Source: Maribacter cobaltidurans (GTDB lineage: Bacteria > Bacteroidota > Bacteroidia > Flavobacteriales > Flavobacteriaceae). From it: DNA of 64,000 nucleotides. Numbering within the stretch: the first letter of the stretch is position 1; each line of letters opens with the position of its first letter. Under the pieces are notes generated by a model. It saw only the letters and a list, made by a program, of their open reading frames with translations. It ran no database searches and was not told the origin of the DNA. The position numbers and the translations under genes are program-made. The stretch covers positions 2,413,001 to 2,477,000 of the forward strand of contig NZ_CP022957.1 in NCBI RefSeq assembly GCF_002269385.1, written 5' to 3'. Of this stretch, positions 8,571-16,487 are shown piece by piece.

Positions 8571-10241
8571 TCAGCTGGGCAGTTCCCCTGCCTTCAATTT
8601 GTTTCTGAGATAGGCATAGCTGTCGCCAATATGGTCGAAAATGTCTTCAGGAGGTATTAAATTCGGAATAATATCCACGGCTTCCAGCATATCTTTAGGC
8701 TGCTCTTTCAAGCCTACCAGAATCACCTCTATATTCTCTTTTTCAAGGTCAAAGATTACATCCTCCAAGGCATACAGGCCCGTTTGGTCCATGTAAGGCA
8801 CCCTATCCATACGGATAATAACAGCTTTTACATCTTTTGAAAGTGTTTTGATTTGGTCTTTAAAATAGGAAGTAAAACCAAAGAACAAGGGGCCATATAA
8901 ATGTTTTACGATAACCTTGTCCTTATACTTATCGTAGAATTGAATCTCGTCCTGCCAAGGTTTCTCTCCATCGATTTCAGAAATATTTCCCACTTCCAAT
9001 CCTTTTTCTCCGATGTCGCCGGATTTTTTCATGAATAGCAAACATGCCAGGGCAATCCCAATCCCCACAGCATGGATCAAACTTCCAAATGTGGTTACCA
9101 ATAACACCAATAAAAGTACAACGGCATCTGCCTTAGGTACTTTTCGTAGATGTTTAAGCCCCTTGAAATCGATTATTTTAAAGCCAATGGGAATCAACAA
9201 TCCGGCCAAAACACACAGCGGAATATGAGCGGCCAGTTGTCCAAGACCCAATAAAACGGCCAAAAGGAAAAGACCATGGAATATGCCCGATAAACGCGTT
9301 CTGCCTCCGGCATTGATATTGACCACCGTTCCCTTTGTGGCACCTGCACCGGGAATACCTCCAATAGCTGCTGCCAACATATTCCCTATGCCTTGCCCGA
9401 TAAGTTCCCTATTGCTATTGTGCTTGGTCTTGGTCATATTGTCCGCAATGACGGATGTCAATAGGGAATCGATACTTCCCAATACGGCCAATACCAAAGC
9501 ATATTCGATGATTTTGGGATAGACACTAGGATCTACGCTTAGAATTCCACCGAGTTGTAAAGCGGGCAATCCGGACGGAATCTCACCAATCAAGGGAACG
9601 TCCATTTTGGTAAAATAAGCAATCAAAGTTGCTACGATCAAGGCTACCAGAGCACTGGGAACGGCCTTGGTGATTTTGGGAAAAATGAAATAGACCGCAA
9701 TGGTTACGGCCCCCAGTAGTAGGGCTTGTAGATTGATTTCCGAAGCTATCCTTGGTACGTCCTTCAACACAGCAACCGTAGACTTTGCGGAGTCCATGCC
9801 CAAAAAAGGAAAAATTTGCAAGATGATGATTATAAGGCCCACACCGCTCATAAAACCTGAGATAACGGGATAGGGAAAATATTTAACATAGCCTGCAATA
9901 TTCAAAAAACCAAATACCACCTGAAATGCTCCGCCCAATAGAAAGGTTAATACTATTATGTTCATAGCGCCCTCCGAACCGGAATTCATTTGCATAGCGG
10001 TAGCAACTAAGGCCGCCGATACCACAGTCATTGGACCGGTTGGACCACTGGCTTGGGTTTCCGTTCCTCCGAACATGGCCGCAAAAATGCCAACTGCGAT
10101 TGCTCCATATAAACCTGCCGTTGCGCCCAAACCAGATTGTACACCGAAAGCGAGGGCCAATGGGAGAGCTACAACTCCAGCAACCAAGCCACCGGTAAAA
10201 TCTCCTTTTATGTGTTTAAAATTGAAGAATTTATTGCGCAT
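8571..10241 (-). CDS. SulP-family anion transporter with STAS domain
   Basis: 556-residue inner-membrane transporter of the SulP/SLC26 family. The N-terminus GDFTGGLVAGVVALPLALAF and the GPTGPMTVVSAA segment are SulP hallmarks; about 11-14 hydrophobic helices follow to roughly residue 405. A cytoplasmic STAS domain fills about residues 440-540 (KAVIIRMDRVPYMDQTGLYAL). Substrate could be sulfate, bicarbonate or another anion; the sequence does not decide. It is upstream of the peroxiredoxin and CstB-like genes on the same strand, which makes a sulfur-oxyanion substrate attractive, but each gene may be transcribed separately. Confidence 0.9.
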   Translation of the reverse strand: MRNKFFNFKHIKGDFTGGLVAGVVALPLALAFGVQSGLGATAGLYGAIAVGIFAAMFGGTETQASGPTGPMTVVSAALVATAMQMNSGSEGAMNIIVLTFLLGGAFQVVFGFLNIAGYVKYFPYPVISGFMSGVGLIIIILQIFPFLGMDSAKSTVAVLKDVPRIASEINLQALLLGAVTIAVYFIFPKITKAVPSALVALIVATLIAYFTKMDVPLIGEIPSGLPALQLGGILSVDPSVYPKIIEYALVLAVLGSIDSLLTSVIADNMTKTKHNSNRELIGQGIGNMLAAAIGGIPGAGATKGTVVNINAGGRTRLSGIFHGLFLLAVLLGLGQLAAHIPLCVLAGLLIPIGFKIIDFKGLKHLRKVPKADAVVLLLVLLVTTFGSLIHAVGIGIALACLLFMKKSGDIGEKGLEVGNISEIDGEKPWQDEIQFYDKYKDKVIVKHLYGPLFFGFTSYFKDQIKTLSKDVKAVIIRMDRVPYMDQTGLYALEDVIFDLEKENIEVILVGLKEQPKDMLEAVDIIPNLIPPEDIFDHIGDSYAYLRNKLKAGELPS

Positions 10242-10401
10242 AGTGTTTCTTTTTATGTTTTATCAAACGGTATCCTATGAAAAGGTAGTCTCCAAAATAT
10301 TTACACTAGTAAGATACCGAATCTGTCGGTTTTTTTGATAAAAATCGATTTAGGGCTAGGATATGAAATATCACCTGTTTCAAAAAATTCTCTTTGGGTG
10401 A

Positions 10402-11895
10402 TTATTCCAATTTGGATACTTTAACCGTCCAGACATAGTCGCTTGGTGGATTCTTTCTGACGGAGTTAGGAATATTTACCACAAAGCCATCCTCTTTAGC
10501 GGTCCATTTCAAAGGTGTATTATACCCTAAAAGCGATACGGTACTCCCTTTCGCCGGTTGGTGTGAGTTTATGGTAATCGTTGATGGCATTTGGGTTTCA
10601 TCTTCTTCAACTAAATACAGGAAATACGTGTTTCCATTATCTTGTTGGGTAATACAAATGTTATTCTCTTTGTAGGGTGCTAGCGTATGACTGTTATAAA
10701 TAGCCTCACTGTTGACATCCATCCATTTTCCATATTCCTGTAGCAGCTGATAGGCTCCCGGGTCCCATTCCCCTTCCGGAGATGGGGCTATATTCAATAG
10801 AAGATTTCCGCCTTTGGCAACGATATCTACCAACATCTGTACCCCCTCTTTACCGGAGATATATTTTGAATCGGGCGTATAGGACCATCCGTCCCCGGAA
10901 ATGATACAGGATTCCCAAGGGTAGGGTAGTTCCTTTTCCGGTACTCTATTCTCCGGAGTAAGGTAGTTCTGGTTTTTACCGTAAACGGCGCGATCCACGA
11001 CAATAAGTCCAGGTTGCTTTTCCCGGGCTTTGGTAACCAGTTCGTCCATGCGGATATCTTGGGAAACCATTCTATGTTTTATAAATCCGTTCCCAGAGGT
11101 GTTTTCGGCAAATTTCTCTGCATAGTTTTCCTCCAGGTTCTGTTGGTCGCGCTTTTTTACCCAACCCCCATCGAGCCAAATGATATCGACATCGCCATAA
11201 TCCGTTAAAAGCTCCAATAATTGATTATGGGTAAACTGTACATATTTTTCCCACTTTTCGGGATACAGCGCTGGGTCATAATTTACGTTTCTATCCTGTG
11301 GCGGAAAATAGGGGTCCCAGTAATTTTCATGGTGCCAGTCCGGTTTGGAGAAATAGGCCCCAACCCACATATCCTTGGCCCTAAAGGAATCGAAAATTTC
11401 CTTAGTAATGTTGGCCTTAGGGTTATCACTAAAGGCACATTCTGGGTCGGTGACTTTATAATCGGTGTATTTGGAATCGAACATGGAAAAACCATCATGG
11501 TGTTTTGTGGTGAAAACGACATATCGCATCCCAGCTGCTTTTGCAGCATCCGCCCATTTGTCCGGATCAAATTTTACGGGATTAAAGGTCTTTTTCAGGT
11601 CTTCATATTCTTTTTTATACAAGAAATAATTTTCTGGGTGACTTCCCTTGGTCCGTTCGCACCAACCATAATCCTCCGGACAAATGGACCATGATTCTAC
11701 AATGCCCCATTGGCTGTAAGCCCCCCAATGCATGAGCAATCCGAACTTAATATCCTGCCATTGATCCAGTTTTTCCAGGACCAAAGGGTCCGTTTCGGGC
11801 ACATAGCGTTCATCTTCCAAAATGGCTTGGGAGAAGGAATGCATGGAACATAAAAGAAATGAGTAGAGGACTAATTTTTTCAGGGTTGTATTCAT
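10402..11895 (-). CDS. alpha-L-fucosidase, GH29, secreted
   Basis: Retaining exo-fucosidase acting on fucosylated glycans, exported by a Sec signal (MNTTLKKLVLYSFLLCSMHS, cleavage near FSQA). I chose the ATG at 11895 because the longer frame adds residues before the signal peptide. GH29 features are the N-terminal KFGLLMHWGAYSQWG, the region TTKHHDGFSMFDSKYTDY, the nucleophile aspartate in VDIIWLDGGW, and the late GGNLLLNIAPSPEGEW. Length of 497 residues fits a catalytic barrel plus a beta-sandwich. It stands alone, consistent with marine algal polysaccharide use; no SusC/SusD pair is visible beside it. Confidence 0.92.
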   Translation of the reverse strand: MNTTLKKLVLYSFLLCSMHSFSQAILEDERYVPETDPLVLEKLDQWQDIKFGLLMHWGAYSQWGIVESWSICPEDYGWCERTKGSHPENYFLYKKEYEDLKKTFNPVKFDPDKWADAAKAAGMRYVVFTTKHHDGFSMFDSKYTDYKVTDPECAFSDNPKANITKEIFDSFRAKDMWVGAYFSKPDWHHENYWDPYFPPQDRNVNYDPALYPEKWEKYVQFTHNQLLELLTDYGDVDIIWLDGGWVKKRDQQNLEENYAEKFAENTSGNGFIKHRMVSQDIRMDELVTKAREKQPGLIVVDRAVYGKNQNYLTPENRVPEKELPYPWESCIISGDGWSYTPDSKYISGKEGVQMLVDIVAKGGNLLLNIAPSPEGEWDPGAYQLLQEYGKWMDVNSEAIYNSHTLAPYKENNICITQQDNGNTYFLYLVEEDETQMPSTITINSHQPAKGSTVSLLGYNTPLKWTAKEDGFVVNIPNSVRKNPPSDYVWTVKVSKLE

Positions 11896-11997
11896 GGGTA
11901 ATTGCGTTAAGACCAAAAATTGGATTATCGGTTAAATAAGCTGAAATATAACAAATCTGAATTTGAGTTTTTAACGGAATGAAGGTCTAATTGTACG

Positions 11998-12304
11998 GTG
12001 AGTATTCTTTCACGCTATGATAGAGGTAAAATCAAGATAAAAACCTACGAAATAGGTTTTTGTGCGGCTCTTCTTTTCATTGCCGGATTTTTACTTAAAG
12101 ACCTTATCACTCGGTCGTTGGTGAATTTCGGAAGTTAAAGGCGATTACTTCTATGCTGATAACTATACCTAGTTTTTGTTCTTTAAAAGAAGAATTTATT
12201 CTTACCGATTTAAAGTAGAGGTCACGTATACTGAGAATGAACCACTTTTAAGATGGAACATCAACTTTACCAGTGAATACGAAACGAAATGGGACCATTT
12301 TTGA
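11998..12304 (+). pseudogene. remnant of a small membrane protein gene (frameshift plus in-frame stop)
   Basis: The 450-nt gap between the fucosidase and the esterase carries a broken reading frame. Frame one, from a possible GTG at 11998, reads ..KIKIKTYEIGFCAALLFIAG.. with one hydrophobic helix and stops at TAA in GGAAGTTAAAGG. Shifting by one base there gives VKGDYFYADNYT, then TAG, then an uninterrupted stretch of about 45 codons to TGA that includes FKRRIYSYRFKVEVTY and TSEYETKWDHF. The amphipathic beta-like character across both frames argues for a former gene rather than chance. I do not recognise the family. Confidence 0.5.
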
Positions 12305-12368
12305 TGGCCCCTTCACTGTATTGTTTATTCTTAAAAGTTCTCCTAAAATGGGAAAATGACTAGTCTCA

Positions 12369-13937
12369 CTAATCCAAAGGTCGGATAAAATTCATCAATT
12401 CCCGATCATGGTTGTGAACAATACGGCATTCCGTGTCAAAATACATTGTAGCTCCATTTTCTTCGGTGTATGGCTCCCATTTGGGAAGTACGCCTTCCAC
12501 ATTGGGATCTGCCTTTTTTACAAAATTGATCCATGCAGAACTCATCTTGTCAGCGAGCTCCCAAGCATCTTCTCCATTGCCCGTCCAGTCTGCCCTAAGA
12601 TCAACGGTATTGAACGCCAAAGGGATATCCAAACCATGAAACGAACCTTTGGAAGCTTCCTCAACGGGGCTTTTCCAGGCGAGTAAGTAGGCGTAGACTG
12701 GAGCATCCGATTCTTCAGCTCTTGCATCCGCGGTACGAATGGTATAAGGTCTAAACATTTTATCAATAGACAAAAGGTCCTGAGGGGTATAATCCGGATA
12801 CGCTTTTTCGTATAGCGCCACATATTCATCGGTTTTAGCTCCGTATTCCTTGGCTAGACTGTCTTTGGCCTGTTCTAAGGTCAAGGTCTTATTTCCGTAA
12901 GCGACAGGCATAAGCTCATTCAATGTTGAACCGATCATTACGGGAATATCTTTTGAAATATCGGCAAAACCTGGACTAAAAGGCTGCTGGAGCAATATCT
13001 CGCCGTCAGCAGAGGGCGCAAAACCAAACATTCCTGATGAACCCGGAGTTCTGGGGCCAGAAATTTCGGCTACAGCTTCATTTCCTGCTTTTACAAGATC
13101 GGGATAGGCAATGGTATCCAGTTTTTTAATGTCTTCCGGGTCAACGTTCAATTTCTCTAATACGGTTGCGGCCAATTTCTGTGACTTCTCTTTGGTCATA
13201 GCGTTTATCAACGTACCACTTTGTATAATGGCCTTGTTGAACAATCCTTTCGCCGCAGGCATACACATTAAGGTACCTACTTTTCCACCGCCCCCAGATT
13301 CACCTACTATAGTCACATTTGCAGGGTCACCCCCGAAGTTTGCAATATTGTTTTTAGTCCATTCCAAAGCTTTCACGATGTCCAGCATCCCTACGTTTGC
13401 TGATTCTGCATATTCCTCTCCATACTTGGAAAGATCAAGAAATCCTAGAATGTTTAATCTATGATTGACCGAAACCATGACAATATCTCCTTTTTTGGCC
13501 AACGCTTCTCCATAGGTCATAGGGTCGTTACTGGCACCCACAAAGAAGCCACCTCCGTGTAACCAAACCAAAACCGGACGTTTTTTACCGTCGTTTATTC
13601 CGCGGGTCCAGACATTCAAGCTAAACAGGTCGGTCTCGCTCTGCATCTCATCAGGATACCAGGGCACCACTTGTCTGGCTACAGGCCCAAAATCGGTACA
13701 TTCGCGAACATCATCCCAAGCTTCGGGATCCTTGGGAGGCATAAATCGTTCGGCCTTGGCATAGGGAATTCCTTTGTAGGCATAAACGCTATCATTTAAG
13801 GTGCCTGTTATTTTACCATTAGTGGTTTCAATTTCTAGGTCTACCTCTTTATTTGGTTCCGGGTCGGTTTTACAAGCGGTAAAACTTATCCCTGCAACAA
13901 AAAGTAGTACGATAAAAGCCCTTATTTTTGGTTTCAT
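12369..13937 (-). CDS. type-B carboxylesterase lipoprotein
   Basis: 522-residue alpha/beta-hydrolase of the carboxylesterase family, anchored by a lipoprotein signal (LLFVAGISFTAC, lipidated Cys about residue 21). The oxyanion-hole motif is VLVWLHGGGFFVGA, the nucleophile elbow is IVGESGGGGKVG, and the catalytic histidine lies in KGSFHGLDIPLAFN. The usual GESAGG motif has G in place of A, a tolerated variant. Likely a periplasmic or surface esterase removing acyl groups from polysaccharide or small esters; true substrate unknown. It is monocistronic and has an inverted repeat 24 nt before its start. Confidence 0.88.
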   Translation of the reverse strand: MKPKIRAFIVLLFVAGISFTACKTDPEPNKEVDLEIETTNGKITGTLNDSVYAYKGIPYAKAERFMPPKDPEAWDDVRECTDFGPVARQVVPWYPDEMQSETDLFSLNVWTRGINDGKKRPVLVWLHGGGFFVGASNDPMTYGEALAKKGDIVMVSVNHRLNILGFLDLSKYGEEYAESANVGMLDIVKALEWTKNNIANFGGDPANVTIVGESGGGGKVGTLMCMPAAKGLFNKAIIQSGTLINAMTKEKSQKLAATVLEKLNVDPEDIKKLDTIAYPDLVKAGNEAVAEISGPRTPGSSGMFGFAPSADGEILLQQPFSPGFADISKDIPVMIGSTLNELMPVAYGNKTLTLEQAKDSLAKEYGAKTDEYVALYEKAYPDYTPQDLLSIDKMFRPYTIRTADARAEESDAPVYAYLLAWKSPVEEASKGSFHGLDIPLAFNTVDLRADWTGNGEDAWELADKMSSAWINFVKKADPNVEGVLPKWEPYTEENGATMYFDTECRIVHNHDRELMNFIRPLD

Positions 13938-13960
13938 ATGGGTTCAGTGTTTAAATTTTA

Positions 13961-13981
13961 TTAGTGTTAAATTTACACTAA
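13961..13981 (-). promoter_or_regulatory. inverted repeat upstream of the carboxylesterase
   Basis: TTAGTGT TAAATTT ACACTAA is a perfect 7-bp inverted repeat around a 7-nt AT-rich centre, 24 nt before the esterase ATG. Its position suggests an operator or a 5' leader hairpin. No regulator gene is adjacent. Confidence 0.35.
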
Positions 13982-14109
13982 AAATTTATTCTACCACAAA
14001 TATTGTTCTATTGCCTGTATTTTTTAGTTATTGTTTCTTCTTTTGAAAGGTAATGGGATAGACCTTCAAAACTTCTTTTTGCATCAGATTGTTTATTTTG
14101 AAGGTGGTG

Positions 14110-14475
14110 TTAATACTTCCACTTTGCATCATTTTCCTCAACGTCCTGCACTCTGTATTTGGCAATCTTACGTATGAGCTCTTTAGGTAATGGTTTGGCA
14201 TAGGTAAATTGAATAGAGTCTTTTTTTACGGTATAACCGGATAGTTCTTTTTCAAAGGGCTTTAACGCAGGTCCGGTGGGAATGAAACTTACATGGGATT
14301 TGTGTGCGGAATAGGCATAGAGTATCGTTTTAGATTCAAATACCGGTTTCCCCCATTTTAATGTTTCGGTTGCACTGGGGGAGACATCGCGTAAAAGAGA
14401 ACGCAGTTCCTTTAATTTTTCCTGTGCGGCTTCAGGTGCATCTTCAATATATTCCTCCACAGTTTTCGGTTTCAT
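14110..14475 (-). CDS. DUF1801 (YdhG/YjbR-like) protein
   Basis: A 121-residue cytoplasmic protein of the DUF1801 family. Diagnostic features are the N-terminal VEEYIEDAPEAAQEKLKELR, the segment ATETLKWGKPVFE near residue 36, and SFIPTGPALKPFEKELSGY. The length is that of a single complete domain. Biochemical function of the family is not established; some relatives are called iron chaperone-like or DNA-binding-fold proteins from structure. It is the last ordinary gene before the attC-like cassette array on its upstream side. Confidence 0.8.
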   Translation of the reverse strand: MKPKTVEEYIEDAPEAAQEKLKELRSLLRDVSPSATETLKWGKPVFESKTILYAYSAHKSHVSFIPTGPALKPFEKELSGYTVKKDSIQFTYAKPLPKELIRKIAKYRVQDVEENDAKWKY

Positions 14476-14604
14476 GATTAGAACGTTTAAAAGGTTGTTT
14501 TAATGTCGTATAGAAATTGGTGTAAAATCCTCGCAAGTACATGTTCAACGAACTTTGCAGAATACCAAAATTGGAAAAAATTTCTTTAATTTTTGATTGT
14601 TATG

Positions 14605-14656
14605 GATTCCATTTTGGGAATCGGACCGCAATTAATTATACAATTTGTTGTGCTTA
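14605..14656 (+). repeat. attC-like palindrome arm at the downstream end of cassette A
   Basis: On the plus strand a GATTCC/GGAATC hairpin is followed by CCGCAATTAATTATAC and TTGTTGTGCTTA (14645-14656). The last 12 bases are the inverse of TAAGCACAACGA (15162-15173, 11 of 12) at the other end of the same gene. The CCGCAATT..TTATAC..GTTGTGC layout echoes the arms of the palindrome at 16350-16481. The opposite arm of this copy is degenerate or lost. Confidence 0.45.
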
Positions 14657-14661
14657 GTGTT

Positions 14662-15180
14662 TTATTTTCCTGGGTTGTGATTTCGTCCAGTTTCAAATCC
14701 GCAATATGCCAACAAAATGAGAAGTGCGATTTGTAAACCAAGAAAAATTATTGAAAAAATGCGCATTACTTGTCCTACTGGATTCTTTTCCTGCACAAAT
14801 GTTTTATTATCAGACGGCACACTGAAAAAGTCCAATATTCCAATAGTTTTTCCAAGAACTAGAATGAAAGCTACAGTAACCATCATTAGAATTAGATTAG
14901 CCGTGATGTTTTTAAATTTCCGTCTAATTGTTCGCAATAGATAGACTACAAAGAATGTGAAAACAAAAATTAAAGCAACAAAATGAAAATTTGCAATTAT
15001 AAAATAAGTGTCGTGGATATTTATTTCCAGAGTAGAGTCCGTTTTAAATCCATCCAATCCAAGAATGGCGAATATTAGAAATATAAAAAGTCCTATGGTT
15101 CCAATTAACCAATATATTTCTTTTCTATTCAAATTTTGAATGTGATTTGATTCTTCAACGTTAAGCACAACGAACCGCAA
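14662..15180 (-). CDS. unknown four-helix membrane protein with a cytochrome-oxidase-like motif (cassette A)
   Basis: About 170 residues with four hydrophobic helices. Residues 55-67 read IHDTYFIIANFHF, closely matching the heme-copper oxidase subunit I helix-X segment HDTYYVVAHFHY; the second heme-ligand histidine (H66) and the HD pair (H56, D57) are kept, but the heme a3 ligand position is Asn (N64). No other oxidase motif is present and the length is a third of subunit I. There is no ATG near the start: the frame opens at TTG 15180, with GTG at 15168 or TTG at 15132 as alternatives. The gene is bracketed by a 12-bp inverted repeat, the first of three such units. Function unknown. Confidence 0.6.
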   Translation of the reverse strand: MRFVVLNVEESNHIQNLNRKEIYWLIGTIGLFIFLIFAILGLDGFKTDSTLEINIHDTYFIIANFHFVALIFVFTFFVVYLLRTIRRKFKNITANLILMMVTVAFILVLGKTIGILDFFSVPSDNKTFVQEKNPVGQVMRIFSIIFLGLQIALLILLAYCGFETGRNHNPGK

Positions 15181-15265
15181 CGAAATAAGGCCTTGTTAAT
15201 GCTTGTTAGTCTTAAATTTAAAGATTATGTAGCAATGAATTATAGCCGGTGTTGACAATAATTAA
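15162..15265 (+). repeat. attC-like junction between cassettes A and B
   Basis: Starts with TAAGCACAACGA (15162-15173), the inverse of the left end of cassette A, and ends with GTTGACAATAATTAA (15251-15265), the inverse of the right end of cassette B (16341-16355, 14 of 15). Inside, CAAC-GA-ACCG pairs with CGGTGTTG and GCAATGAATTATAG resembles the right arm of the better preserved 16350-16481 site. The left inner arm is degenerate. The stop codon of gene B lies inside the terminal repeat. Confidence 0.5.
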
Positions 15266-16332
15266 AATTCAACAAATTTTTTCATCATTTGATTTAAAGA
15301 CTCTGTTTCTCTTAGTAGGTCATATAGACAGAATTTGCATAGAACATAGTCATCGTTAACCAAATTGAACAAATCAGACTTATACAATTGATTTGTTTTA
15401 TTGCATTTTTTACATTTTACCTTAAGTTTTCTTGAGAGGCTTGTAAGACCCGTTTTTCCTTTCTCGGACCTTTCGTCATGTTGTTCGTGCAATAACATTT
15501 GGCCAATTATTCTAAGAAACTTTCTTTCAATGCCTTTCTTTTTCGTTATCATTTTATTTTTTAAAAGATAGGTGTCAACTACTTCGGTTGAATAGTATAG
15601 AATGAAGGGTAAAAAGTAGTAGAAATAATCCAGCTGAGAAAGCCATTCATGTTCTCCAGAAAAAATTAGATTGAGATTATTTTTTTCGGTTTTGTATGAT
15701 GGATTTCTAGTGGTTACTAAATGAGTGGCTATATTCGAATATGCATAAAGGCTATTTGGATTGTTCTTATCCCAGCGCAATTCATTAATAAAGTCGGATG
15801 ATAGAAAAGAATTTGGCCTAATTGAATCTATGCAGTTTTCAATTAGTTCTTTTTTCCTTTCGGTTTTAACTTTTCCAGGATCGAATTTATTTGCTTCTGA
15901 TTCAAATCTTCTTAAGAAATCACTTTCATCCACTAATAATTGCTCAATGATTAAAAGGTTCTCTAAAAATGGCTTTCTCAATAAACTTATTGCAACGGTG
16001 AGTTTAATTTTTTTTGCACTATTTAGAGCTTGATATATGAAATGACAACTGTCCGAAATAAGACCAGACATTAAATTTTTACTAATTATTTCGTCTACTT
16101 CTTTTTTATAACCCTTTTCAAGTAGCCATTCAATTATGTCTACATTTTCTGAATCAGGTCGTTCATTACTTAAGTCAAAATCTATTCTAACTTTAAATTT
16201 TCTCTGGATTGTAGCATCTTTTAATATCCAAACAAGGTCATCATATAATCTAGTACAGACGTTATGTGAAAAATGAAACCCCTCCGGGAGATAGACGTCA
16301 TCATTAGGGTAAATAAATAGTATGTCGTTCAA
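15262..16332 (-). CDS. hypothetical protein with C-terminal zinc-ribbon-like cysteines (cassette B)
   Basis: 356 residues, hydrophilic, AT-rich and lysine-rich, with no signal peptide or clear membrane helix. The C-terminus has two cysteine pairs, C307/C310 (KCKKCNKT) and C332/C335 (LCKFC), spaced like a treble-clef or zinc-ribbon finger. The N-terminal segment RIDFDLSNERPDSENVDI and the rest match no family I know. The start is TTG at 16332 because no ATG occurs upstream before a stop. It is the middle unit of the inverted-repeat-bounded array and is oriented like its neighbours. Function unknown; accessory gene cassettes commonly carry such orphan proteins. Confidence 0.6.
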   Translation of the reverse strand: MNDILFIYPNDDVYLPEGFHFSHNVCTRLYDDLVWILKDATIQRKFKVRIDFDLSNERPDSENVDIIEWLLEKGYKKEVDEIISKNLMSGLISDSCHFIYQALNSAKKIKLTVAISLLRKPFLENLLIIEQLLVDESDFLRRFESEANKFDPGKVKTERKKELIENCIDSIRPNSFLSSDFINELRWDKNNPNSLYAYSNIATHLVTTRNPSYKTEKNNLNLIFSGEHEWLSQLDYFYYFLPFILYYSTEVVDTYLLKNKMITKKKGIERKFLRIIGQMLLHEQHDERSEKGKTGLTSLSRKLKVKCKKCNKTNQLYKSDLFNLVNDDYVLCKFCLYDLLRETESLNQMMKKFVEF

Positions 16333-16340
16333 AGTTTCAA

Positions 16341-16481
16341 TTAATTATTGCCAACGGTCTGGCTATGCGCAGTGCGGAAATAGAAAGCTCTTCACTGTCA
16401 GCTTGCCGATATGTATGTTAATACTCTTTTACTTTCAATTTAGCACAAAACCCCGCATTGTGTATAGGTTTTGTTAGCTGC
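16341..16481 (+). repeat. attC-like imperfect palindrome between cassettes B and C
   Basis: Best preserved junction of the array. TATGCGCAGTGCGG (16364-16377) pairs along its full 14 bases with CCGCATTGTGTATA (16453-16466) when the plus strand folds, using three G-T wobbles; on the minus strand those three positions become A-C mismatches. Outer core GCCAAC (16350-16355) pairs with GTTAGC (16473-16478). The left end TTAATTATTGCCAAC belongs to cassette B and the right end TTGTTAGCTGC to cassette C. Size (about 130 nt), strand bias of folding and location downstream of an ORF match integron attC sites. Confidence 0.6.
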
Positions 16482-16487
16482 TGCCTT

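Noticed and set aside
10269..10318. GGTATC/GATACC inverted pair upstream of the SulP gene
   Set aside because: Only 6-bp arms more than 35 nt apart; too weak to call an operator.
11221..11694. 157-codon plus-strand frame inside the fucosidase gene
   Set aside because: Antisense shadow of GH29 coding sequence.
12039..12061. Hairpin AAAAACCTA/TAGGTTTTT looking like a terminator
   Set aside because: It lies inside the KIKIKTYEIGF coding remnant and is 300 nt from the esterase stop, so I treat it as coincidental, though a real terminator is not excluded.
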